A DNA stretch of 64,000 nucleotides from an uncultured Spirochaetales bacterium (GCA_949283305.1 CASDRU010000006.1:186001-250000); one strand, 5' to 3'; positions 51,280 to 58,690 are shown, numbered from the stretch's first letter. Notes: generated by a model not told the origin, from the letters alone. Numbers and translations are program-made.

Positions 51280-52832
51280 ATACTGATTATCCAAGATACG
51301 CAGGAATACTGATGCATATAACAAGCCTTCCTTCCAGATTCGGAATAGGAGATATCGGAAAGGAAGCCTATAATTTTGTCGACAATCTGAAGAAGACAGG
51401 AGCAACTCTGTGGCAGATTCTCCCTCTCGGCCCTACAGGATATGGAAACAGCCCCTACTCTCCACGTTCAAGCTTTGCCTCAAACGAGCTGCTCATAAGC
51501 CTTGAAAAGCTTTATGAGGATGGCTGGATAAAGGAAGAAGAGCTTGAAAGCTATCCTGCCCTCTCATCTGACAAGGTGCTTTTTGACAAGGTGACTGAAG
51601 TAAAGCTTCCATTGCTGAAAAAAGCAGCTGAACGTTTTCTTGAAAAGAATGAGAAAGACAGGAAATACGCAGAGTATAAGAGAAGACAGAAATACTGGAT
51701 TGAAGACTATGCTCTTTTCATGATTCTCTATGAAAAATATGCTGATGCACGCTGGTATCAGATGTGGGATGCTGAGGAAGCAAGAAGGGATAAGGATACA
51801 ATAGAGAGAATCAAGAGGGTTTCCCATGATGAAATGGAAATCTGGATTGCCATGCAGTATTTCTTCGACATGCAGTGGGCAGAACTTAAAAACTATGCAA
51901 ACAGAAGAGGAATAAGGATTATAGGAGACACTCCTATATTCGTAGGGGCAGACAGCGCCGACACATGGAGTCATATCGAGCTGTTCAAGACAGATAAAAC
52001 TGGTGCATTTTCATCAGTCAGCGGTGTTCCGCCAGATAACTTTTCTTCTGACGGTCAGCGCTGGGGAAATCCTGTGTATGACTGGAAGAAGCATGAAGAG
52101 ACAGACTTCTCATGGTGGAAGGAGAGATTCAAAAGAGAAAGCGAGCGGGTGGATATCCTCCGGATTGACCACTTCAGGGGCTTTGATGCTTATTATGACA
52201 TAAAATCAAGCGAGAAGACTGCAAGAAACGGAAAATGGATCAAAGCACCTGGAAGAAAGCTCTTTTCCTCTCTGAAGAAGGAAAATGAGTGCCTGAACAT
52301 CATCGCAGAGGACCTCGGATTCATCACTAGAAGTGTTGAAAAGCTCAGAAAGGACTTTTCTTTCCCTGGAATGAAGATAAGCCAGTTCGGCTTTACCTTC
52401 CTTCCTGACGGAGAGCTGAATACATACGACACATTCCTTCCCCACAACTACGAGAGGGACTTTGTCGCATATACAGGAACTCATGACAACGATACGACAA
52501 GAGGATGGTTTTCAAGCCTCTCTGATATTGAACGTCACCATGTAAGGGAATATCTTGCAAGCGATGACAATGAAATTGTCTGGGCTCTTATCAGGGCAAT
52601 CATGCTTTCTGCCGCAGATTATGCTGTAATTCCGATGCAGGACATCCTTGAGCTCTCAACAGAGGCAAGAATGAACTATCCAAGCTCATGCAATGACAGA
52701 AACTGGAGCTGGAGAATGAGAAAAGATGCATTTGACGATTACAGGATAAACAGGATGCGACACCTTGTAAAAATATCAGGCAGGAACGGCATAACTGCTG
52801 AAGAAATGCTTGCTAAAGTGCAAGATAAATAA
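51276..52832 (+). CDS. malQ: 4-alpha-glucanotransferase
   Basis: A GH77 amylomaltase that transfers glucan chains between maltodextrins and releases glucose, cytoplasmic, 518 residues. Conserved segments: AGILMHITSLPSRFGIGDIG, WQILPLGPTGYGNSPYSP, the nucleophile region DILRIDHFRGFD, IAEDLGFITRSVEKL and the TGTHDNDTTRGWF box. It identifies the transported sugar as alpha-1,4-glucan oligomers. The 3' end overlaps the convergent ccdA-like gene by 20 bases. Confidence 0.96.
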   Translation: MNTDYPRYAGILMHITSLPSRFGIGDIGKEAYNFVDNLKKTGATLWQILPLGPTGYGNSPYSPRSSFASNELLISLEKLYEDGWIKEEELESYPALSSDKVLFDKVTEVKLPLLKKAAERFLEKNEKDRKYAEYKRRQKYWIEDYALFMILYEKYADARWYQMWDAEEARRDKDTIERIKRVSHDEMEIWIAMQYFFDMQWAELKNYANRRGIRIIGDTPIFVGADSADTWSHIELFKTDKTGAFSSVSGVPPDNFSSDGQRWGNPVYDWKKHEETDFSWWKERFKRESERVDILRIDHFRGFDAYYDIKSSEKTARNGKWIKAPGRKLFSSLKKENECLNIIAEDLGFITRSVEKLRKDFSFPGMKISQFGFTFLPDGELNTYDTFLPHNYERDFVAYTGTHDNDTTRGWFSSLSDIERHHVREYLASDDNEIVWALIRAIMLSAADYAVIPMQDILELSTEARMNYPSSCNDRNWSWRMRKDAFDDYRINRMRHLVKISGRNGITAEEMLAKVQDK

Positions 52833-53502
52833 AATAAAGCCCGAGAGCCAGAATTGAAAGAGACAAGGCTATCTTAAGTATCCAGGAAATGACAATGTAC
52901 TTGCTGTTTCTGGATACTTTTTTTATCCACGAGACTGAGAGGGAAGCACATATTGACAGAATTCCATAGCCAAGGGAGTAAAAGAGAAGCAGAATGAAGG
53001 AGAACATATAATCTGCTTTGACTGATGAAAGAGAAAGAAGCGCAACGAGAACAGGCGTTGAGCACGGCGATGAGAAAAGAGATGAGAGCATACCTGATAT
53101 GAATGCCCCGGCATAGCCTTTTTTCCTGTTTTTCGAAACAAGATGAGAAGACGGGATGAAGGTGAAAAGCTCAGATATCTGCAGTGCCATCAGAATCATG
53201 AGTATTCCTAAAAAGAAATACCATAATGGTCTTTCCTTTCCTATCATGATTGATAAAAACGATGCAGCTAAGGCAAGTGCTATGAACACGAGTGCAGAGC
53301 CCAAAGCATAAAAGAGAGCTGTCATGAATGTGTTTTTCATGCTCCTTTCCCTACCCGCCGTGTATGTGATAATCAAGGGAAGGGATGAAAGCGAGCAAGG
53401 AAGCACTGATGTTATCATGCCGGCTAAAAAAGCAAAAAGAGGCGCAAGCAGAGTATAGCGTTCAATCAGAGTGGCAAGAGAAGAAAGAGCCTCGTTAATC
53501 AA
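52813..53502 (-). CDS. ccdA: CcdA/DsbD-like thiol electron transporter
   Basis: A six-helix membrane protein of 229 residues that carries reducing equivalents from cytoplasmic thioredoxin to the outside. The paired cysteines are in SVLPCSLSSLP (helix 1) and FSSPCSTPVLV (helix 4), each followed by proline or serine as in CcdA. It overlaps the membrane-anchored thioredoxin gene by eight bases, a common pairing for cytochrome-free disulfide reduction. Confidence 0.9.
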   Translation of the reverse strand: MINEALSSLATLIERYTLLAPLFAFLAGMITSVLPCSLSSLPLIITYTAGRERSMKNTFMTALFYALGSALVFIALALAASFLSIMIGKERPLWYFFLGILMILMALQISELFTFIPSSHLVSKNRKKGYAGAFISGMLSSLFSSPCSTPVLVALLSLSSVKADYMFSFILLLFYSLGYGILSICASLSVSWIKKVSRNSKYIVISWILKIALSLSILALGLYFIYLAL

Positions 53503-54070
53503 GATTCACCCCCATTTCCTCTGCAATGAGGACAGCCTCATCATAAAAAAGAGCTCCCATGTGGACTGTGTACACCACATCCCCTGTTTCCTTGTCTGTG
53601 TAATAAGCAAATCCAGAAATTTGCTCAACAAGCCTCTCAGAAGGAATGAAAGGAGTCATATCAGCATTGAAGAAGAACTGAGTCGGAACAACCTGAAGAG
53701 GAAAATAATAATTGATCTCAGGATGTTTCCATGCATCAAATCCCTTTATAGTTATGAAATCAGAATAATTGGCAAAGAATTTCTCAAAATCCTCCTCCAT
53801 AAGTTCACAGGCATAGCAGTCCTCTCCATAAAAATCAATGATCAGAGGTTTTTCAAAGGAAGCATACAGTTCAAAATCAAGCGTTTCGGTATAAGGAGAT
53901 AAGTAATCAGGAGCCAAGCTTTCATCATGGGAAGTCTCAATATTCTGAGTGTCTGCTGTCGAGATATCACTTTTCTGTCCTTTATCCCCGTTCTTGATGA
54001 AATACATGGAGACTATTGTCAGGATTATGATTGCTGGAACGATTATCTGCAGTATTTTCTTTGCCTTCAT
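53495..54070 (-). CDS. Membrane-anchored thioredoxin-like protein
   Basis: 191 residues: an N-terminal membrane anchor (about 6-24), a Ser/Asp-rich linker, and a thioredoxin fold with active site GEDCYACELM (CxxC) and the cis-proline in QVVPTQFFF. Probable extracytoplasmic disulfide reductase receiving electrons from the CcdA-like partner. The ATG lacks a Shine-Dalgarno, and an extended -10 TGCTAGAGT ends nine bases before it. Confidence 0.88.
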   Translation of the reverse strand: MKAKKILQIIVPAIIILTIVSMYFIKNGDKGQKSDISTADTQNIETSHDESLAPDYLSPYTETLDFELYASFEKPLIIDFYGEDCYACELMEEDFEKFFANYSDFITIKGFDAWKHPEINYYFPLQVVPTQFFFNADMTPFIPSERLVEQISGFAYYTDKETGDVVYTVHMGALFYDEAVLIAEEMGVNLD

Positions 54071-54078
54071 AATTAATC

Positions 54079-54087
54079 ACTCTAGCA
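54079..54087 (-). promoter_or_regulatory. Extended -10 of the thioredoxin-ccdA unit
   Basis: TGC plus TAGAGT on the minus strand with a weak -35 CTGTCA 17 bases upstream. The start is predicted two bases before ATG 54070. Confidence 0.45.
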
Positions 54088-54100
54088 GAATTTTCATCAA

Positions 54101-54129
54101 TTGACAGCAAAAAATTTTCGGCGCACAAT
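54101..54129 (+). promoter_or_regulatory. Promoter of the DMT gene at 54145
   Basis: A perfect TTGACA (54101-54106), a 17-base spacer and CACAAT (54124-54129). The leader of about nine bases contains the AGAGG ribosome site. Confidence 0.7.
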
Positions 54130-54144
54130 GCCAGAGGTGATTAT

Positions 54145-55095
54145 ATGGACAAAAACATTATTCTGACAAAAAAAGCGGTTGTCTTCTTTCTTGCAATGCT
54201 CTGCTGCTTTTTATGGGGAAGCGCAACTCCAGCAATCAAGACAGGCTATGAACTTTTCAGGATAGACAGCACGGACAGTCTCTCGATAATTCTCTTTGCA
54301 GGAATAAGATTCTTTCTTGCAGGAATACTTGTGATACTTTTCCAGTCTGCTATGGACAGAAAATTCCTGAAAATGGAAAAGAAAGCGCTCCCATCTGTTT
54401 TGAAGCTTTCTCTTGCTCAGACAATATTGCAGTATTTCTGCTATTACATCGGACTGGCACATGTAAGCGGAGTGACAGGAACAATACTCTCAGGAACCAG
54501 CGGATTTTTCTCCATTGTAATAGTCTGCCTGATAATCAGGACTGAAAAGCTGACTGCAAACAAGATAATCGGATGCATTATGGGACTGCTTGGAATAATC
54601 ATTATGAACATCACTATCGGAGAAAGCCTTTCTTTCCATTTTGCGCTTAATGGAGAGTTCCTTGTGCTCATGTCGACAATATGTCTTGCAGTTTCAGGAA
54701 TCCTCATCAAGAAATACTCAACGAATTTCAATGTCGTAATGCTCTCCGGATACCAGTTTGCAATCGGTGGTCTCATAATGATAATAATCTCTCTCCTGCT
54801 GGGAGGAAGGATTTATTTTGACTTCAGCCTCAGAGCCATTTTCCTGATGCTGTATCTGGCTATGATTTCTGCTGTCGCTTACACAATCTGGGGAATACTG
54901 ATGAAGTACAATCCGGTAAGCAGTGTATCGATATTTGTTTTCATGACCCCTATCTTCGGTGTAATTCTCTCAGCCATTTTCCTAAACGAGATCAAGCAGG
55001 CCCTTATGCTCAACAAGATAATTGCGCTTGTTCTTGTCACTCTGGGAATATATATCGTCAACAGAAAAGAAGAAGCAAAAGTACAAAAGATATGA
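54145..55095 (+). CDS. DMT/EamA family transporter
   Basis: A drug/metabolite transporter superfamily protein of 316 residues with ten hydrophobic helices in two EamA repeats. The first repeat opens CCFLWGSATPAIKTGYELF; the second has AYTIWGILMKYNPVSSVSIFVFMTPIFGVILS. Likely an exporter of amino acids or metabolites; substrate unknown. AGAGGTGAT precedes the ATG. Confidence 0.88.
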   Translation: MDKNIILTKKAVVFFLAMLCCFLWGSATPAIKTGYELFRIDSTDSLSIILFAGIRFFLAGILVILFQSAMDRKFLKMEKKALPSVLKLSLAQTILQYFCYYIGLAHVSGVTGTILSGTSGFFSIVIVCLIIRTEKLTANKIIGCIMGLLGIIIMNITIGESLSFHFALNGEFLVLMSTICLAVSGILIKKYSTNFNVVMLSGYQFAIGGLIMIIISLLLGGRIYFDFSLRAIFLMLYLAMISAVAYTIWGILMKYNPVSSVSIFVFMTPIFGVILSAIFLNEIKQALMLNKIIALVLVTLGIYIVNRKEEAKVQKI

Positions 55096-55120
55096 TTTTT
55101 TTTGAAAAGCATATTGTCAA

Positions 55121-55149
55121 AAGACATAATTTCGTGTAAGTTATGTCTT
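55121..55149 (+). repeat. Inverted repeat in the tRNA-Val promoter region
   Basis: AAGACATAA (55121-55129) and TTATGTCTT (55141-55149) form a nine-base perfect inverted repeat with 11 bases between. TTGTCA (55114-55119) and TAAGTT (55137-55142), 17 bases apart, may be the tRNA-Val promoter. The repeat could be an operator or a weak terminator for the upstream transporter; there is no T tract. Confidence 0.35.
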
Positions 55150-55156
55150 GCTTGAC

Positions 55157-55228
55157 GGGCGATTAACTCAGCGGGAGAGTGCCACCTTGACGTGGTGGAA
55201 GTCATAGGTTCAAACCCTATATCGCCCA
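55157..55228 (+). tRNA. tRNA-Val (anticodon GAC)
   Basis: 72 bases. Acceptor GGGCGAT/ATCGCCC with discriminator A, D arm ACTCAGCGGGAGAGT, anticodon stem CCACC/GGTGG with loop TTGACGT, T arm CATAGGTTCAAACCCTATA. Anticodon GAC reads GTC and GTT. CCA is not encoded. Confidence 0.95.
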
Positions 55229-55233
55229 GCTGA

Positions 55234-55262
55234 CCCTTGCAGATTATATGCAAGGGTTTTTT
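55234..55262 (+). terminator. tRNA-Val terminator
   Basis: Stem CCCTTGCA (55234-55241) / TGCAAGGG (55249-55256), seven-base loop, T run to 55262. Confidence 0.9.
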
Positions 55263-55345
55263 CTTTCTCTTTAATGCATAAAGCTCAAAATCTTGCCTCA
55301 GTGCTGTATTTTACTTGTTAAGAAGATTTAAAAATGAACAAAAAA

Positions 55346-55473
55346 AGGAACGGGAGCGAGAGATCACTACCCGGTCCAATTCCGGCAAGTGCAGTCACAT
55401 GTACCGTTCCTTCAATAAGCGCTTACTGGCGACTGTTACCAGCCGTCTTCAATTAGAAGATAAGTGCAGATGA
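55346..55473 (+). ncRNA. Structured leader RNA of unknown class
   Basis: Two foldable domains precede the ORF at 55500. Domain 1 is closed by AAGGAACGG (55346-55354) with CCGTTCCTT (55404-55412) and contains an inner CACT..CCGG/CCGG..AGTG stem. Domain 2 is a three-way junction: GCGCTTA (55420-55426) pairs with TAAGTGC (55461-55467), enclosing CTGG/CCAG and TCTTC/GAAGA hairpins. It ends 20-odd bases before a strong AAAAGGAGG ribosome site. I could not match it to TPP, cobalamin, SAM, lysine, purine, GEMM or ZTP consensus. The 270 bases between tRNA-Val and 55500 hold nothing else I can name. Confidence 0.45.
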
Positions 55474-55499
55474 TGCATTTGTCATGAAAAGGAGGATTT

Positions 55500-55712
55500 A
55501 TGAATAACATTTCATTATTCAAACCAGATTTTGAAGCTACCCAAATATATAGCCATAAAGTATCTGACCTCTTTTACAAATTGGGGTATTCCTCTGCGGG
55601 AGAAATTATAGAGGACAAGAAAATACCAATTCAAATGGGATCTATTCAATTTGTAATACGCTCATTAGGGCTACCCTCTGGAGGTATTCCACTCATTTCT
55701 TCCTGTATTTGA
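55500..55712 (+). CDS. Short ORF after the structured leader, possibly truncated
   Basis: 70 residues starting MNNISLFKPDFEATQIYSHK with an unusually strong AAAAGGAGG before the ATG. No family is recognised. The last dozen codons (from about GLPSGGIPLISS) run into the 3' end of the Fic remnant on the other strand, so the ORF looks like the N-terminal fragment of a longer gene that was cut by a rearrangement. It may equally be a genuine small protein. Confidence 0.4.
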   Translation: MNNISLFKPDFEATQIYSHKVSDLFYKLGYSSAGEIIEDKKIPIQMGSIQFVIRSLGLPSGGIPLISSCI

Positions 55713-56080
55713 TGTTAGCATCATCAGGGATTGTTTTGCATCAAGTGACTGAAGATAGTTTTTTCCGAATGCTGGACGATGAAAAAGTCCCAATCGCTTC
55801 ATGATTTCAGATGCAGGAAGAGTTTCAGCCCAATGACTTTCATCCAACCTTAGGACTGAGTTATAAACTTGGTCGCTGACTTGACCGGTGATGTTTTCAA
55901 CAACACTCATTTCCTTCAGACTGTTCATTATGATTTCAAGCATCAGGGAGACAAAACAGGAACAGTCAACCAGATAATCCGCCTTATTGAGCGCATCATA
56001 GTATTCTTTCTGCCGAGACTGGATCAAGTCTTCAATGGGAAGATAGAAGAAAAAGTCATTCCAGTTTCCAAGTTAAAAAA
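55671..56080 (-). pseudogene. Fic-family protein remnant (C-terminal part)
   Basis: The minus strand reads YLPIEDLIQSRQKEYYDALN, then a LMLEIIMNSLKEM helix and a wing-helix end with LGLFHRPAFGKNYLQSL. These are the segments that follow the catalytic motif in Fic/DOC AMPylating proteins. The HPFxxGNGR active-site motif and everything before it are missing: a stop codon in frame lies at about 56082. Reading continues to 55671. It is a decayed gene with no likely enzymatic activity. Confidence 0.7.
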
Positions 56081-56107
56081 ACATCTGTCAATCAATTTTC
56101 ATGAAAA

Positions 56108-56248
56108 ATGACTTTTGAAAAGCTGTATTTCATGAAATATGCCATGTATCATGTGAGAGGAACATTCCCAAAAATCAAAGGAGAAAGCGCTCATACTTTC
56201 TGTAATCCGTTCATGGGACTCTTTGGACTCGGCAACAAAGAATATTAA
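56108..56248 (+). CDS. 46-residue ORF, possibly a gene fragment
   Basis: ATG 56108 to TAA 56248, protein starting MTFEKLYFMKYAMYHVRGTF and containing a hydrophobic NPFMGLFGLG end. There is no clear ribosome site (only GAAAAA upstream). It lies between two minus-strand remnants and its 3' end overlaps the unknown ORF at 56211. I cannot name a family; it is most likely debris of a former gene. Confidence 0.25.
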   Translation: MTFEKLYFMKYAMYHVRGTFPKIKGESAHTFCNPFMGLFGLGNKEY

Positions 56249-56435
56249 AGCCCCCTGTCATGGCATTGCCAAGCCTGAATGAAAGCCATGTTTCCCTGAT
56301 TTTCCTGTCAATGAAAAGAGTATTCAGAAAATTGTTCCATCTTCTATGGAAAAGTTTGTCCTTCATAGATAGCGCAGAGGCTCTTGTAAAGGCAGGATCC
56401 AGCTTCATGCCATAATGCACATATAGCTGAATCAC
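56211..56435 (-). CDS. Small ORF coupled to a GNAT gene, family unknown
   Basis: 74 residues, MIQLYVHYGMKLDPAFTRAS at the start and RKIRETWLSFRLGNAMTGG further on. Its ATG overlaps the stop of the GNAT gene by four bases (ATGA), suggesting real translation. The C-terminus (FNILCCRVQRVP) may be out of the original frame. I do not recognise the family. It could be the start of a longer gene lost to the right-hand junction of the remnant island. Confidence 0.4.
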   Translation of the reverse strand: MIQLYVHYGMKLDPAFTRASALSMKDKLFHRRWNNFLNTLFIDRKIRETWLSFRLGNAMTGGFNILCCRVQRVP

Positions 56436-56872
56436 CTCTTCATATACAAAATAGGATAAGCTCTGCCCTGTTCATCAACATCAGTACGCTTATAGGTTTC
56501 AAATCCCATGTGCTCATAAAACCCTTTTGCCTCTGGATTCTGTTCATTGACAGAAACCCTTTCCACTCCATATTTCTCAACAGCATATGAAAGGAGAGCC
56601 TTGCCAATTCCTTTATTCCTTTCCTCTAGTGCTACGAACAGCATCTCGACTGACTTATTTTCTATTCCGATAAAAGCAAGAGGATTAAGAGATTCATCGA
56701 CAGCAACAACAAGAGTGCTGACAGCCTTTAGAGCCTGGGGAACATATTTTCTTATCTCTTCTATTTCAGCATCAGAGAGAAACAGATGTGTGGCTTTCAC
56801 AGATTCCTGCCAGAGATTCACTAACTTATGGATTAAAATCGATGTCCTGTTTTCAATTTCGATTATTTTCAT
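56432..56872 (-). CDS. GNAT-family N-acetyltransferase
   Basis: 146 residues of a YjaB/PanZ-like small acetyltransferase. Motif A is EERNKGIGKALLSYAVEKYG and motif B ends EAKGFYEHMGFETYKRTDVD. The target is unknown. The start is ATG 56872, immediately six bases after TATACT with no Shine-Dalgarno; a TTG at 56887 would lie upstream of the predicted transcription start. It is divergent from the HAD gene. Confidence 0.87.
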   Translation of the reverse strand: MKIIEIENRTSILIHKLVNLWQESVKATHLFLSDAEIEEIRKYVPQALKAVSTLVVAVDESLNPLAFIGIENKSVEMLFVALEERNKGIGKALLSYAVEKYGVERVSVNEQNPEAKGFYEHMGFETYKRTDVDEQGRAYPILYMKR

Positions 56873-56878
56873 ATTTGG

Positions 56879-56884
56879 AGTATA
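56879..56884 (-). promoter_or_regulatory. -10 element of the GNAT gene, leaderless
   Basis: TATACT on the minus strand, CCAAAT, then ATG 56872. A weak -35 TTCTTA is 16 bases upstream. Predicted +1 is the A of ATG. Confidence 0.5.
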
Positions 56885-56918
56885 CAATCATTATATGCAC
56901 TAAGAAGAAAAAATCATA

Positions 56919-56947
56919 TTGAGTAGTTCTACCCTTTTTGCTAATTT
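56919..56947 (+). promoter_or_regulatory. Promoter of the HAD gene, leaderless
   Basis: TTGAGT (56919-56924), a 17-base spacer ending TGC, and TAATTT (56942-56947). Six bases later is ATG 56954, which is the predicted +1. Confidence 0.7.
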
Positions 56948-56953
56948 TGAATC

Positions 56954-57727
56954 ATGAAGGTTGATGCTGCATTCTTTGATCTTGACGGGACTATAATCAT
57001 TCATCCAGAAAAGATAATCCTGGACTCTACAGTAGAATCTATAAGGAAGCTGAAAGAAAAAGGCGTGAAAATCATATGCTCGACAGGACGCGGCATTACG
57101 GAAATAAGAAGACTTGAGCTTGAAGATATTCCTTTTGATTACTTCATCACACTCAACGGACAGCTCATCCTGGATAAAGACGAAAAGACTATCTGGGAAA
57201 ATCCATTTCAAGATAAGAACAAGGAAATAATAAAGAATATCTTTGAGAAGAAGAATCTTCCTGTAATGCTTGTTGAGAAAGAAAGAATGTACATAAATTT
57301 CATTGATGATATCGTGAAGACTGTTCACTACAATATATCGACGCCGCTTCCAGAAATCGGGGAATATGATGGGGCTACGATATATCAGGTGATTGCATAT
57401 GGGGAGAAAGAGGATGTAGATAATCTTGCCGCGCTGGTCCCGGACAGCAAGGCTGTATACTGGACAAGCCTCGGCATTGATTTAATCCCTTCAAACGGCG
57501 GAAAGGAAACAGGAATCAAGGCCCTTCTGGATATCCTATCTATAGACAGGAAGAACACTATCTCCTTTGGAGACGGTGATAATGACAGAAGCATGCTTGA
57601 ATACACTCAGATTGGAGTTGCCATGGCAAATGCAAGCGAAGAGGTCAAGAAAAGCGCTGACTATGTGACGCTATCATGCAAAGAAGATGGAATTACTGCC
57701 GCTCTCAGGCATTTTCAGCTTATCTGA
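56954..57727 (+). CDS. Cof-type HAD-superfamily phosphatase
   Basis: A 257-residue haloacid dehalogenase-like phosphatase of the Cof/YbjI (C2-cap) type. Motif I FFDLDGTIIIH, motif II CSTGR, and motif III/IV FGDGDNDRSMLEY are intact. Substrates in this family are sugar phosphates or flavin and nucleotide phosphates; none can be chosen here. The 3' end overlaps the convergent DMT gene by 13 bases. Confidence 0.9.
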   Translation: MKVDAAFFDLDGTIIIHPEKIILDSTVESIRKLKEKGVKIICSTGRGITEIRRLELEDIPFDYFITLNGQLILDKDEKTIWENPFQDKNKEIIKNIFEKKNLPVMLVEKERMYINFIDDIVKTVHYNISTPLPEIGEYDGATIYQVIAYGEKEDVDNLAALVPDSKAVYWTSLGIDLIPSNGGKETGIKALLDILSIDRKNTISFGDGDNDRSMLEYTQIGVAMANASEEVKKSADYVTLSCKEDGITAALRHFQLI

Positions 57728-58572
57728 ATCCTGACCTGGGAAATGATTACTGCAATGAACACAAGGACCGCCCCCGCTATTTCCCTTGCACTCATATACT
57801 GACCAAGAATCAGAGCTCCACCTATAGCTGAGAAAACACTTTCCAGAGACAATATCAAAGTTGCTCTGGTGCTTTTCACATATTTCTGGCCAACTGCCTG
57901 GAGAGTATATGCGATTCCGCATGAGAATGCACCGGCATATATGATTGAAACAGATGCCTTCTTGATACTTTCTGCGTCAACGGATTCAAAGAAAGGAAAC
58001 AGAAAAAGAAGAATGACAGATGAGAACAAGAACTGGAAGAAACTCATCTCCACTGCACCTGCATCCTTTGTGTAATTTTCCAGTGCAATGATATGGAAGG
58101 CAAAGAAAACTGAGCAAAGTAGCAGATAAACATCTCCCTTGCCTATTGAAAAGCCGCTTTTTATGCATAAGAGGTACATTCCTAAAAGCGCTATTAAAGC
58201 TGAGACCCATGTCTTCTTCTCTATCTTCACCTTCCTCAAAACAAGAATGAAGGGTACGATTATCACATATAAACTTGTTATGAATCCGCCTTTTCCTGCT
58301 GTCGAATAAGATATTCCTATCTGCTGAAGCATGCTTGCCAAAGAAAGTAGGAATGAAAGAACAATGCCTTTTCTCATGCATTTTCTTCTGTATTCCTTAT
58401 CCTTCAGGTTGTTTTTTACAAAAGGAAGAAGGACCAGCGAGCCTAAGAGCATTCTGCTGCCGTTGAAGAAAAAGGGTCCTACGAGATCTGAGGAGACACT
58501 CTGGGCAACAAAGCTCATTCCCCAGATGAATGCAGTAAGGAAAAGTAATAAGCTTGCTTTATTTTCGCTCAT
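57715..58572 (-). CDS. DMT/EamA family transporter
   Basis: 285 residues, ten membrane helices in two EamA repeats. First repeat: FLTAFIWGMSFVAQSVSSDLVGPFFFNGSRMLLGS; second: FSCGIAYTLQAVGQKYVKSTRATLILSLESVFSAIGGALILGQ. Probable metabolite exporter, not closely similar to the one at 54145. The ATG lacks a Shine-Dalgarno and follows TATAAT by seven bases. Confidence 0.9.
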   Translation of the reverse strand: MSENKASLLLFLTAFIWGMSFVAQSVSSDLVGPFFFNGSRMLLGSLVLLPFVKNNLKDKEYRRKCMRKGIVLSFLLSLASMLQQIGISYSTAGKGGFITSLYVIIVPFILVLRKVKIEKKTWVSALIALLGMYLLCIKSGFSIGKGDVYLLLCSVFFAFHIIALENYTKDAGAVEMSFFQFLFSSVILLFLFPFFESVDAESIKKASVSIIYAGAFSCGIAYTLQAVGQKYVKSTRATLILSLESVFSAIGGALILGQYMSAREIAGAVLVFIAVIISQVRIQIS

Positions 58573-58579
58573 GAAAGGT

Positions 58580-58585
58580 ATTATA
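58580..58585 (-). promoter_or_regulatory. -10 element of the DMT gene, leaderless
   Basis: A perfect TATAAT on the minus strand, ACCTTTC, then ATG 58572. No convincing -35 is visible. Confidence 0.5.
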
Positions 58586-58659
58586 AAGATTTAGAATTAT
58601 TTTTTCCTCACTTTCTGCCCTTCTGTTAACGAAAAGTTTCCCATTTCTTCATTTTTCTT

Positions 58660-58668
58660 TGATATAAT
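58660..58668 (+). promoter_or_regulatory. Extended -10 promoter of the pfk-ppx-ppk1 operon
   Basis: TGA plus a perfect TATAAT (58663-58668). The predicted start is about 58675, giving a leader of roughly 16 bases with TGGAGGT before the ATG. The -35 region is poor, as expected for an extended -10. Confidence 0.65.
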
Positions 58669-58690
58669 GATATCAAAATGGAGGTAACTT

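Noticed and set aside
55346-55412. Group II intron domain V
   Set aside because: ACATGTACCGTTCC superficially resembles the 3' half of domain V, but the 5' half is GGAACGG and no reverse transcriptase or intron domains are present.
55869-56111. 80-codon plus-strand ORF
   Set aside because: Reverse complement of the Fic remnant; the minus-strand translation has recognisable Fic segments.
55157-56435. Attachment-site duplication of the tRNA-Val 3' end
   Set aside because: I saw no second copy of the tRNA 3' sequence in the following 1.3 kb, and no integrase gene.
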